Source: Bin55 sp965220235
Lineage (GTDB): Bacteria; Pseudomonadota; Gammaproteobacteria; Pseudomonadales; Azotimanducaceae
Direction: 5' to 3'
NCBI GenBank assembly: GCA_965220235.1
Contig: OZ244815.1
Coordinates: forward strand, 3,596,001-3,660,000
DNA: 64,000 nucleotides
A program made the position numbers and the translations under genes. The notes below the pieces were generated by a model. The model searched no databases and was not told the origin of the DNA. It was given only the letters and a program-made list of their open reading frames with translations. The first letter of the stretch is position 1. Each line of letters begins with the position of its first letter. Positions 26,256-35,409 of the stretch are shown here, piece by piece.

Positions 26256-27989
26256 ATGAGAGTATTTCGCCGCGTCTTAATGACGCTTGGACTTTTTGTC
26301 AGCATGTCTGCCGCGACCGTGGAGCCCACGGTACTTGTGCAAGCACTTCAAGACGAACTGGAACGAAGCATCAGTGGATTGGAACTAGAGGGCGTCGTAA
26401 CGCCTCATTTCATCGGCTATACCGTGCACGCAGACCATTCCATCACGGTCAATGCGTCCAAAGGCGGTCTTGAAAACGAAAGCAGTAGCCATTCGCGTCG
26501 AATAGAAGTCGAAATGCGTGTTGGAACACGAGAGCTGGACAACACGAATTACATGTCACGCAACTTCAGAAACCAGCGCGTCAACCGAACGCTAACCATT
26601 GAAGACGATTACGACCTTCTGCGAAAACAGATTTGGCTAGCGACCGACAATGCATACAAGGACGCTGTTGAGACTTATGCCGCAAAAGAAGCGGCGATGA
26701 AAAACTCTCAACAGGAAGCCACGCTGGACTTCTCAACCGAAGAACCGAACGTGTTCATCGACGACCGACGATCACAGAAGCTCGACTTTGCAGATGTACG
26801 GAAATTCGCACGTGAGCTGTCTGCAGTCGGACAAGATCAGGCATTTATTTACGACAGCGACGTGCTTGTATTCACAAACCAACACGTCGACACGTATTTA
26901 AATAGTGAGGGCTCGCATTTCACGCGTGTTGACGACACCGCTCAAATCCGCGTCACAGCGTGGACTCAATCAGACGACGGACGCTACGTATCCGATTACC
27001 TCCAGATCCTCGGACGCTCATGGAAAGACATTGCGGACTTATCGAAAGTCAAACGCGAGGTGGAGGCGATGCACGAACGCTTGAAAGCAACCCGTGAAGC
27101 ACCACCGTTAGACCGTTACAACGGCCCAGTATTGTTTCAAGGACAAGCAGCTGCCGAGTTGGTTGGTCAAGTACTCGCGAGGAACCTTATTAACTATAAA
27201 AAGCCCGTCTTCGAAAATGATTCTATCGCCGCAATGTTCAATCGCGCAGGGCTAGTAAGTTCCCTCAAGGAACGCTTGGGATCTCGTGTGTTACCCCGCA
27301 GCTGGAATATCCACGATGACCCCACTCAATCGACATATCAAGGAGTCGAGCTTGTAGGTCACTACCCCGTCGATTCCGACGGACTGCTTACGAGACGCGT
27401 TAACCTCGTCGAGAACGGCATCCTAAAAACAATGCTCAGCGACCGAAATCCATCGGAAGATATCCAAAGTAGCACGGCAAGCAACGCTACAGGCGCAGGA
27501 CCTTCTGTGTCGAACCTCGTTATTGAAGGCACCGATGGACTCAGTGATGGCGAGCTAAAGCAACTGCTCCTCGACATCGTTGAGGAAAACGGTGAAGATT
27601 TCGGTGTTCGAATCGATCGTGCCGCCAATCCATTCATTCCGATTAGCGGCGTTCCGTCCCCGTTTCTTGGCTCACTAGCCGGTCAGTCGCTACCAGCCAT
27701 CCGAGCGTACAAGGTATATCCCAATGGTGACGAAGAGCTAGTCCGGCATGTGGTCGTACAAGGGAACCTGCTGCGAGAGATGCGGAATCTACCCGGCTAT
27801 TCGTCGAACGTCTCGATACATAACGCAAATTACACGTTTCAAGGTGGCGACGTATCGGTTTTTTCCGGGAACATTCCTGTTTTCGTATCGATCATCACTC
27901 CCGATATCCTGATCGAAGACGCTTCACTTTCCTACATGGAAGGTGTTGTTCGATCGCTTCCTATCGTACCGCACCCACACGCAAACTAA
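26256..27989 (+). CDS. exported TldD/PmbA-like protein lacking the metal site
   Basis: A 577-residue paralogue of the preceding gene, four codons of architecture for architecture: signal-like N terminus (LMTLGLFVSMSAATVEPTVL), the VEMRVGTRELDNTNYMS segment paired with VDLRVGKPEMDNTHLAN upstream, and a similar C terminus (ITPDILIEDASL against ISPSILVGQIEV). At the position of HEILGH it has GQVLAR, and the C-terminal cysteine is missing. It is therefore probably a non-catalytic partner, in a heterodimer like TldD-TldE. The start three bases after the upstream stop points to one transcript. Confidence 0.82.
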   Translation: MRVFRRVLMTLGLFVSMSAATVEPTVLVQALQDELERSISGLELEGVVTPHFIGYTVHADHSITVNASKGGLENESSSHSRRIEVEMRVGTRELDNTNYMSRNFRNQRVNRTLTIEDDYDLLRKQIWLATDNAYKDAVETYAAKEAAMKNSQQEATLDFSTEEPNVFIDDRRSQKLDFADVRKFARELSAVGQDQAFIYDSDVLVFTNQHVDTYLNSEGSHFTRVDDTAQIRVTAWTQSDDGRYVSDYLQILGRSWKDIADLSKVKREVEAMHERLKATREAPPLDRYNGPVLFQGQAAAELVGQVLARNLINYKKPVFENDSIAAMFNRAGLVSSLKERLGSRVLPRSWNIHDDPTQSTYQGVELVGHYPVDSDGLLTRRVNLVENGILKTMLSDRNPSEDIQSSTASNATGAGPSVSNLVIEGTDGLSDGELKQLLLDIVEENGEDFGVRIDRAANPFIPISGVPSPFLGSLAGQSLPAIRAYKVYPNGDEELVRHVVVQGNLLREMRNLPGYSSNVSIHNANYTFQGGDVSVFSGNIPVFVSIITPDILIEDASLSYMEGVVRSLPIVPHPHAN

Positions 27990-28014
27990 CTGCGGCGGTC
28001 GTTAGTCCGGACCT

Positions 28015-28878
28015 ATGCAAGTCGACGCGCTCAACGGGAACTTCGGTAATGTCGTAAGTGACATTGATATCCCGACGGTCGTTGATGAAGAATTACGCGA
28101 ACTTTTAACCTGTCTTTACGCTAATCGCTTTCTCGTACTGAAGACTAGCGGGTTAAGTAAGGACGAATATCGAAATTTCGCACGTCGAATAGGTGATCCA
28201 ATTCCACTCAGTCGGGACGCAGACTTCCCCGAGATCGCACACATCTCAAATCTGGAAACCAGCACAACGAAGTCCAGGCTTGGAGCCGCACATTGGCATA
28301 CGGATCAGTCGTTTAGAAAAACTGTTTCCTCGGTCACTATGCTGTATTCAGCCCAAGCTCCCGTAACGGGTGGCGAGACGAAATTCTGTGATATGGCTGC
28401 CGCCTATAACGCGCTGCCTGAATCAAAAAAGTCGGAGATCGAAGATCTAATCGTCGAACATCGTCATGGCATTTCAGTGTCCGCACCGAAAGGGGACCAC
28501 AGACCTTTACCACCGGCGGGATGGAACCGAGAGTACACGGTTTTTCATCCGCTGGTTCGACGACATCCAGAGACGGGTCAGAAAACACTCTATGCCGTCA
28601 CGGGCACGGCACAAGGGATCCGGGGTATGCCACAGCAAGAAGCGACGGCGTTACTTAAGACTCTTAGCGCTCATGTCCTGCGACCGCAATACACCACGTC
28701 TTATCGTCATCAAAAGCACGACATCGTCATGTGGGACAACCCCACTGTGATGCACAGCGCGACACCTATCGATCAAGCAACCGGATCAAGTGACGCGCGT
28801 TTATTGTGGCGGATTAGTTTGCGTGGCTCACCCCCGCTATTCCGTGTTGAACAGCAAGCAGACGCTCAAACCGCTTAA
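28015..28878 (+). CDS. TauD/TfdA family Fe(II)/2-oxoglutarate dioxygenase
   Basis: A 287-residue cytosolic oxygenase of the taurine dioxygenase fold. The iron-binding facial triad is visible as HWHTDQSF (HxD) and the distal His in NPTVMHSATPID; the 2-oxoglutarate-binding arginine is near LLWRISLRG. The N-terminal part (VVDEELRELLTCLYANRFLVL) and FARRIGDPIPLSR fit the family. Substrate cannot be told from sequence; taurine, phenoxyacetates and other small acids are family examples. It is a short distance after the TldD-like pair and convergent with the PQQ dehydrogenase gene. Confidence 0.88.
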   Translation: MQVDALNGNFGNVVSDIDIPTVVDEELRELLTCLYANRFLVLKTSGLSKDEYRNFARRIGDPIPLSRDADFPEIAHISNLETSTTKSRLGAAHWHTDQSFRKTVSSVTMLYSAQAPVTGGETKFCDMAAAYNALPESKKSEIEDLIVEHRHGISVSAPKGDHRPLPPAGWNREYTVFHPLVRRHPETGQKTLYAVTGTAQGIRGMPQQEATALLKTLSAHVLRPQYTTSYRHQKHDIVMWDNPTVMHSATPIDQATGSSDARLLWRISLRGSPPLFRVEQQADAQTA

Positions 28879-28936
28879 ACGCAATTAACGCCTAAAGCGA
28901 CATGGCTTCAGGATCGATACTCCGGTCGCTGGCCGG

Positions 28937-31177
28937 TTACTCCTTCTCGATAACGCGTTTAGTACACGATGTCCCGAATAACTCAGGGTAATCCGCCGGA
29001 TAGCTTGATTCACAGAAAGCGATTGAAGCGTTGGTAGCAGCGACTACATAGGCTTGGATCGCCGCGCTTTCCTCTTCGGACAGCATATCGGCGTAGTTCG
29101 GCATCCCCAAGCCGCTATATACACCGCCTCGCACAATGGAATCCCACCGAGCGTGACCTGCTTCCCCTAAGTACTTCAAGTCCGGGATTTGACTGCCACT
29201 GTTGACGCTCGGTCCATGGCACGTTGAGCAATAAGCGTTGTACTTCTGATTACCAAGAAGCAGCTGTTCGGGTGTTGCGGCAATTTCTGGTGGTTGAGGA
29301 ATATTGACGTGTGTCACGTTGGGCTCAGGAAGTTCACTCGTCCCTCCAAGCTTGAATGCGACCACGCGACCTTCCTCGAGGACATTCCCTTTGTGCCTTG
29401 GCACACCGGATGTCGTACCAAAGGCTCCGCCCCAACCGGCTACGATCACGACGTACTGCTCGCCGTCGACTTCGTACGTAACAGGCGCCGCGATGATGCC
29501 GGTATGTATCGGCATCTCCCAGAGATCTATCCCGGAATCCGCCGCATACGCGCGAAACGTTCCGTCAGCTCGCCCCTGAAAAACCAGATTTCCAGCAGTC
29601 GTTAGCACACCACCGTTCCACGCGGATCCATGCTCTACGCGCCACACTTCCTTTTGCTCTATCGGATCCCACGCCAATAAATGACCTCGGACGTTCTGCA
29701 ACCCTTCGATTTGATCTTCAACCGTGGGCGGGGCATCATCAGGTCCAGGACCTCCGGCCAAACCTAAATTCCACCAGCCAGGCTCGTGCTCAAAAACCTC
29801 CTCGTGGGTGTACGTGAAATCTAAGTCGATCGCAGGAATGTAGACTAAGCCCGTATCGGGACTATATGACATGGGATGCCAGTTGTGCCCACCCAACGGA
29901 CCGGGTCGCACCGTTCGCGCTTCCTGCAAGTACTGCCCTTCTGGCGTCTCGACAGGTCGACCACTATCAGGATCGACATGACTTGCCCATGTGATGGGTA
30001 CGTAGTTTTCCGCTGAAATAAAGCTCCCGTCCGTTCGGTCAATTACGTAGAAGAAACCATTCTTCGGGGCTTGCAGAGCCGTTTGGCGCACTTCGCCGTC
30101 GATTTCAAGGTCGGCGAGAATGATGTGTTGGGTCGCGGTGTAGTCCCAGTTGTCACCTGGGGTGGTCTGGTAGTACCACACCATGGATCCGTTGTCCGGG
30201 TTTATCGCAACGATCGACGATAGATACAGGTTATCGCCACCACCGGGACTACGAATATATCGGTTCCAAGGTGAACCATTACCCACGCCAATATATAAGA
30301 GATTCAAGGTAGGGTCATAAGCCATCGAATCCCAGACGGTGCCGCCACCGCCGACTTTCCACCACTCGCCTCCTTTCCACGTGTCTGCGGCGAGCTCCAT
30401 CGCGGGTGATTCAAAGGGCAGGGTTGGATCCCCGGGTACCGTGTAGAAACGCCACTTTTCAGCACCTGTCGAGACGTCGTATGCGGTGATATAGCCACGA
30501 ACTCCCAGTTCAGCACCGCCGTTCCCGATGATCACCATGTCTTTGACGACTCGCGGCGCGCCCGTGATCGTATACGGCAAGGAAGGATCGATCGTAAGGA
30601 CCTCCCAAAGTACTTCACCCGTACCTGAATCTAACGCAATGAGTCGACCGTCGAGGGCACCAACGAATACTCGACCTTTGTAGACCGCCGCTCCACGATT
30701 CACGACATCACAACAGGCATACTGACCCCAGGCTTTCGGCACCATCGGATCGTATTCCCAAAGTACATCGCCAGTTTTCGCGTCAAAAGCCTGTACCGTG
30801 CTCCAAGAACCGGTGGTGTACATTACGCCGTCCACCACGATCGGCGAAGCCTCTAAGCCACGTTTCGAATTCGTATCAAAATACCATGCCACACTCAGCT
30901 CTTCTACATTCTCAGTCGTGATCTGGTTCAAAGGCGAGTAGCGTTGTTCGTCGTATGTTCGACCATGAGCTAACCAGTTGCCTGGTTCTGAATTCGCGTT
31001 AGTAATACGTGTCGTATCGACCGTTGCAGTAACTTCCTGAGCTTTTTCCGCGAGCGCGGATAGCGCAGGTTCTTCCTGTTTTGCATCGGTCTCTTCCGGT
31101 GGTGCTTCCTGCGCGCACCCGACAAGCATGAGGACCATCGCTACGATCAGAATTGCATTAGTCCACGACGTGCGCAT
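28937..31177 (-). CDS. PQQ-dependent dehydrogenase with C-terminal cytochrome c domain (lipoprotein)
   Basis: Quinohaemoprotein, probably an alcohol dehydrogenase, of about 746 residues. The start ATG at 31177 follows AGAGGG at good spacing. It begins with a lipoprotein signal (LIVAMVLMLVGC), so it should be anchored on the periplasmic side. The eight-bladed propeller has the vicinal cysteines of YACCDVVNRGAAVY near PQQ, and WDSMAYDPTLNLLYIGVGNG is the family signature. The last ~100 residues are a cytochrome c domain with the haem site YCSTCHGPSV and a methionine in GLGMPNYADML. No PQQ synthesis gene or other subunit is near. Substrate and metal (Ca or lanthanide) unknown. Confidence 0.9.
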   Translation of the reverse strand: MRTSWTNAILIVAMVLMLVGCAQEAPPEETDAKQEEPALSALAEKAQEVTATVDTTRITNANSEPGNWLAHGRTYDEQRYSPLNQITTENVEELSVAWYFDTNSKRGLEASPIVVDGVMYTTGSWSTVQAFDAKTGDVLWEYDPMVPKAWGQYACCDVVNRGAAVYKGRVFVGALDGRLIALDSGTGEVLWEVLTIDPSLPYTITGAPRVVKDMVIIGNGGAELGVRGYITAYDVSTGAEKWRFYTVPGDPTLPFESPAMELAADTWKGGEWWKVGGGGTVWDSMAYDPTLNLLYIGVGNGSPWNRYIRSPGGGDNLYLSSIVAINPDNGSMVWYYQTTPGDNWDYTATQHIILADLEIDGEVRQTALQAPKNGFFYVIDRTDGSFISAENYVPITWASHVDPDSGRPVETPEGQYLQEARTVRPGPLGGHNWHPMSYSPDTGLVYIPAIDLDFTYTHEEVFEHEPGWWNLGLAGGPGPDDAPPTVEDQIEGLQNVRGHLLAWDPIEQKEVWRVEHGSAWNGGVLTTAGNLVFQGRADGTFRAYAADSGIDLWEMPIHTGIIAAPVTYEVDGEQYVVIVAGWGGAFGTTSGVPRHKGNVLEEGRVVAFKLGGTSELPEPNVTHVNIPQPPEIAATPEQLLLGNQKYNAYCSTCHGPSVNSGSQIPDLKYLGEAGHARWDSIVRGGVYSGLGMPNYADMLSEEESAAIQAYVVAATNASIAFCESSYPADYPELFGTSCTKRVIEKE

Positions 31178-31336
31178 GAGGTAATCCCTCTTATTAACTC
31201 GATTGGATACGTATAGGTGAATGCTAGTCACGCATGTTTGTCCTGACTTAGGGCGATGCCGCGACCCTCCGCTCTAGTGACTCGACACTAAAATCGGGCA
31301 TACGTGTGGGATTCATTCTGAACGCGCAAAATCGAT

Positions 31337-34021
31337 ATGGCAACTTCCGAACAGTACATCCACGACGACGATTGGGAGCTCGAACAACAGGAGTGGCTTG
31401 ACGCGCTCAGCGTTCTGATGCGTGAACGCGGCGGTGACGCCGCGAAGCTACTCCTATCTCGTCTTCAGCATCAACTGTCCGGTCAAGGCGTCGTACTCAC
31501 CGACGCTGCCATGAACACGCCCTACAAAAACACGATTCCTGTCGCGGACGAACCCCCTTATCCTGGCGATATCGAAGTCGAGTCTCGCATCGAGAACATC
31601 CTGCGTTGGAACGCGGTCGCGATGGTGCTACAAGCGTATGACAGCGGGTCCGGTGTTGGCGGCCATATCGCTACGTATCTCTCAGCTTCGACCATGATGG
31701 AAGTCGGGTTTAACCACTTTTTCAGGGCACACGGTCATCCAGACGGCAGCGACCACGTTCATTTCCAGGCGCATACCTCTCCGGGTGTTTACGCACGTGC
31801 TTGGCTTGAAGGTCGTTTGACCCAAGCACATTTAGAGAACTTCAGGCGCGAGCTAGCACACGAAGGAGGTTTGCCTTCCTACCCGCATCCACGCAGGCTA
31901 AGTCATTTTTGGACGATGCCAAGCGCGAGTATGGGGTTGTCAACACCTTGCGCAATCTATCAGGCGAGGTTCATCAAGTATTTAGAGTCCCGTGGTCTCA
32001 AACGCAAAGACAAGGGCAAAGTCTGGCTATTCATTGGCGACGGTGAATCCGATGAACCCGAAGTACTCGGCACCGTCAATATAGCGTCGCGTGAACACCT
32101 CGACAATTTAGTGTTGGTGATCAACTGCAATTTGCAGCGTCTTGATGGTCCCGTGCGCGGCAATGGCAAGATCATTCAAGAATTAGAACGTCGTTTTCGC
32201 GGTGCGGATTGGCATGTCCTAAAGGTGATCTGGGGCGGTGGTTGGGATGCACTGTTGCAACGCGATGTCGACGGCATTCTGCAGCAGCGGATGGAGCAAG
32301 CGGTTGACGGGGACTATCAAATGTACACCGTATCTCCAGGGGACGTGGTCCGCGAGCATTGGGTCGAAAACACGCCGCAACTCATCGACTTGATGAAGAC
32401 CTTAAGTGATGAAGAGATAACCACGATCAAACGCGGAGGACACGATCACCGCAAGATTTACGCTGCCTATGAGCAAGCACGGCAAGTGCAAGGTAAACCT
32501 TGCGTCATCTTGGTAAAGAGTGTGAAGGGCGATGGCCTAGGTCCTGACGCAGCCGGTCACAATACGGTTCACCAGAAGAAATTCCTTTCGCCAGAGGAGC
32601 GTGCGGACTTAGCTAAACGATTTGAGATACCTTTGAGCGACGAGGAGATCCAAGCTGCTGCGTTCTACAAACCGTCAGACGATAGTGAAGAAATCAAGTA
32701 CCTAAGAGATAGACGCGAGAAACTAAGCGGTTTTGTACCGGTCCGTCAAGTCAACTGTCGCACGCTCGCCCCGCCACCATTGGAGTTCTTTAGCGACATG
32801 CTAGAGGGTTCAAAGGGTCGGGCGGTGTCTACGACGATGAGCGTCGTGCGTATGTTGCAACGCCTCTTGCGACATGACGATCTTGGTAAATACATCGTCC
32901 CGATCGTACCGGATGAAGCCCGAACCTTTGGGATGGATGGCTTGTTCCCGCAAGCGGGGATTTATTCACCTGAAGGCCAACATTACCGACCGGTTGATTT
33001 CGGAACGATTGCGCCGTATCGCGAGAAAGAAGACGGTCAGATCCTTCAGGAAGGGATCTGTGAAACCGGCGCGATGGCTTCGTTCCTAGCTGCGGGAACC
33101 GCCTACGCAAATCACGCCTTGCCGATGATCCCGTTTTACATCTTCTACTCCATCTTCGGGTTTCAACGTGTTGGGGACATGATCTGGGCATGTGGCGACA
33201 TGATGTGTCGTGGTTTCCTTTTAGGGGGCACGTCAGGACGGACGACGCTAAACGGTGAAGGCGTACAACACCAAGACGGCCACTCTCACGTCATGGCATC
33301 GACGGTACCTAACTTAATCAGTTATGACCCGGCGTTCGCGTACGAGATCGCAGTCATCGTTCGAGAAGGCATTCGACGGATGTATCAGGAAAACGAGTCG
33401 GTCTTCTACTACATCACCGTTACGAACCAAAACTACCCGATGCCAACTATTCCAGAGGGTGTTGAGGAAGGGATCGTTCGTGGGATGTATGCGTATCGCT
33501 ATACAGAGAACGCCGACGTCCACCTTTTAGGTAGCGGCGCGATCATGATCGAAGTGTTGGAAGCAGCCGAGCAACTCGAAGAGCTTGGTAAACGCGTTAC
33601 GGTCTGGAGCGTCACGAGTTACGTCGAACTATCGCGTCAAGGAATTGATGCGGAACGCGAGCGGATGCTTGCGGTCGACGACACGACCGTACGTCCTTAC
33701 GTCGAAGAATTGTTCGAAGCGGAGGAAGGGAGTGTGATTGCGGCATCAGACTATCAAAAGAGCCTCCCGTTGTCCATCGCACGGTGGATCGAAAACGACT
33801 TCGTTGCGTTGGGAACCGACGGTTTCGGTTTGTCAGAGTCGCGTGAAGCATTACGCGAGTACTTTGAAGTCTCGTCTTCATGGATTGTCTTCGCAGCACT
33901 CTCCTCACTCGCAAGGTGTAATCGCGAAACCGTAACGGTCGCGCATGACTACGCAAAGCGTCAAAACCTGGACCTGACGAAGCTACCACCCGCTAATGCA
34001 GGCGTGCCCTTGCAAAACTAA
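31337..34021 (+). CDS. aceE: pyruvate dehydrogenase E1 component, homodimeric type
   Basis: Thiamine diphosphate-dependent decarboxylase feeding acetyl groups to the PDH complex; 894 residues, close to E. coli AceE. Motifs: GHIATYLSASTMMEVGFNHF, SPGVYARAWLEGRL, the ThDP/Mg site FIGDGESDEPEVLG with INCNLQRLDGPVRGN, and TTMSVVRMLQRLLR with IVPDEARTFGMDGLF in the pyrimidine domain. An N-terminal E2-docking segment is present (DWELEQQEWLDALSVLM). The E2 (aceF) and E3 genes are not adjacent; an MFS carrier follows after 2 bp. The 105-bp spacer upstream is divergent with the PQQ dehydrogenase gene. Confidence 0.95.
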   Translation: MATSEQYIHDDDWELEQQEWLDALSVLMRERGGDAAKLLLSRLQHQLSGQGVVLTDAAMNTPYKNTIPVADEPPYPGDIEVESRIENILRWNAVAMVLQAYDSGSGVGGHIATYLSASTMMEVGFNHFFRAHGHPDGSDHVHFQAHTSPGVYARAWLEGRLTQAHLENFRRELAHEGGLPSYPHPRRLSHFWTMPSASMGLSTPCAIYQARFIKYLESRGLKRKDKGKVWLFIGDGESDEPEVLGTVNIASREHLDNLVLVINCNLQRLDGPVRGNGKIIQELERRFRGADWHVLKVIWGGGWDALLQRDVDGILQQRMEQAVDGDYQMYTVSPGDVVREHWVENTPQLIDLMKTLSDEEITTIKRGGHDHRKIYAAYEQARQVQGKPCVILVKSVKGDGLGPDAAGHNTVHQKKFLSPEERADLAKRFEIPLSDEEIQAAAFYKPSDDSEEIKYLRDRREKLSGFVPVRQVNCRTLAPPPLEFFSDMLEGSKGRAVSTTMSVVRMLQRLLRHDDLGKYIVPIVPDEARTFGMDGLFPQAGIYSPEGQHYRPVDFGTIAPYREKEDGQILQEGICETGAMASFLAAGTAYANHALPMIPFYIFYSIFGFQRVGDMIWACGDMMCRGFLLGGTSGRTTLNGEGVQHQDGHSHVMASTVPNLISYDPAFAYEIAVIVREGIRRMYQENESVFYYITVTNQNYPMPTIPEGVEEGIVRGMYAYRYTENADVHLLGSGAIMIEVLEAAEQLEELGKRVTVWSVTSYVELSRQGIDAERERMLAVDDTTVRPYVEELFEAEEGSVIAASDYQKSLPLSIARWIENDFVALGTDGFGLSESREALREYFEVSSSWIVFAALSSLARCNRETVTVAHDYAKRQNLDLTKLPPANAGVPLQN

Positions 34022-34023
34022 GG

Positions 34024-35328
34024 GTGGGTCTTTTCAGTCGCGTATTTGGCTCCGTCCAACTTACGCCGGCGGCGCGGCGTAGCCTCAATCGAGAACAAAT
34101 CACCGAACTCACGGTTCCCGTCGCATTGGCGCTGCTTGAAGGTGGCTTCATCGGCGTAATTGCGGACAAGATCTACAACGTCCCGCCCTCAGTCATCGCA
34201 CTGCTCACTGCCGCACCCATGTTCGGCAATCTTTCCAGCTACCTCTGGAATGGCGTTGCGAGCGCACGCTCGAAGGTTCCGATCGTCGTGACGTTGCAGA
34301 CCCTCACGATGGTCTGCCTGCTCCTTGTCGCATTCTCGCCACCGACTACCGCTGGCATCGTTTTTCTTTGTACGGGGGTCGTGCTCGCACGCGTCTTTAC
34401 GGCTGGAACGATCACGATCCGCAGTGTCGTATGGAGTCTTAACTACGTTCGGGAAGTACGGGCGCGTACGACTGGTCGTCTTCAACTCATTACTAGTCTG
34501 GTCATGGTCATCACCACCATGGCTGGCGCGCCGATCCTAGATGGGAATCCGACAAGTTTCCGGATCATGTACGTCGTCGCGACAGTTATCGCGATGTTTG
34601 GTATTTTTTCATTTTCCCGGATCGAAGTCACCGGTGAAATGCGCCACCGGGTTGCAGAACGACGCGTTCGTCGAGTCGTTTCACGGGCGTCACGCGTTCC
34701 ACTTGCAAGTTTCTGGCGCATCCTGCGTAACGACACCAATTTCGCACGCTACGAGTTCTATCAATTCCTGGGCGGTGTGTCGAACATGATGCTTGAAGCG
34801 CCACTCATATACCTTGTGTCGCGAGAGATGAACGCCAGTTACACCATCAGCATCGCGTTGAGCGTGATCATTCCTCATGCGATCGGCACCATAACCTTAC
34901 CGTTGTGGGCGCGACATCTCGATAAGGTGCACGTCGCTGAATTCCGTTCTCAGATGAGCGTGTTTTGGGTCGTCTCGCAACTCATCATGTGGGTGGGCGC
35001 GATGTTTCACGGTCTTTGGTTACTAGCGTTAGGTCGAGTGACAATGGGTTTCGCGCGAAGTGCAGGTACGTTGGCTTGGCAGCTCGGACATAACGATTTC
35101 GCGAGCGAGCGCGACTTAGTCACCTACATGGGGATACACGTTACGTTAACAGGATTGCGCGGCGCTTTCGCACCATTTATGGGCATTGCGCTTTACGTTG
35201 GCTGGTCGGTCAGTTGGCTACCGGACTTTGCCGGTATCGGCGCCCATGTGTTCTTCGTTGCCGCACTCATCAGTGTTTGGTCATGGCTCGGTTTTCGATC
35301 CCTCAAGCGCCACATCAATAAGAGCTAG
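34024..35328 (+). CDS. major facilitator superfamily transporter
   Basis: A 434-residue inner-membrane carrier with about 12 hydrophobic spans split by a basic central loop (ERRVRRVVSRASR), as in MFS proteins. Spans are clear at TVPVALALLEGGFIGVIADK, VTLQTLTMVCLLLVAF, RIMYVVATVIAMFGIFSF and SVIIPHAIGTITLPLWARHL. I recognise no substrate-specific motif. The GTG start is two bases after the aceE stop, so the genes are likely cotranscribed; a role linked to pyruvate or acetyl-CoA metabolism would be guesswork. Confidence 0.8.
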   Translation: MGLFSRVFGSVQLTPAARRSLNREQITELTVPVALALLEGGFIGVIADKIYNVPPSVIALLTAAPMFGNLSSYLWNGVASARSKVPIVVTLQTLTMVCLLLVAFSPPTTAGIVFLCTGVVLARVFTAGTITIRSVVWSLNYVREVRARTTGRLQLITSLVMVITTMAGAPILDGNPTSFRIMYVVATVIAMFGIFSFSRIEVTGEMRHRVAERRVRRVVSRASRVPLASFWRILRNDTNFARYEFYQFLGGVSNMMLEAPLIYLVSREMNASYTISIALSVIIPHAIGTITLPLWARHLDKVHVAEFRSQMSVFWVVSQLIMWVGAMFHGLWLLALGRVTMGFARSAGTLAWQLGHNDFASERDLVTYMGIHVTLTGLRGAFAPFMGIALYVGWSVSWLPDFAGIGAHVFFVAALISVWSWLGFRSLKRHINKS

Positions 35329-35409
35329 CATCACAAACCAGGCGTGGCAAAACAAATGGAAGCCTCTCCGCAAGACACTCAACCCGATCGTGAAAGCCGG
35401 TACTAAACT

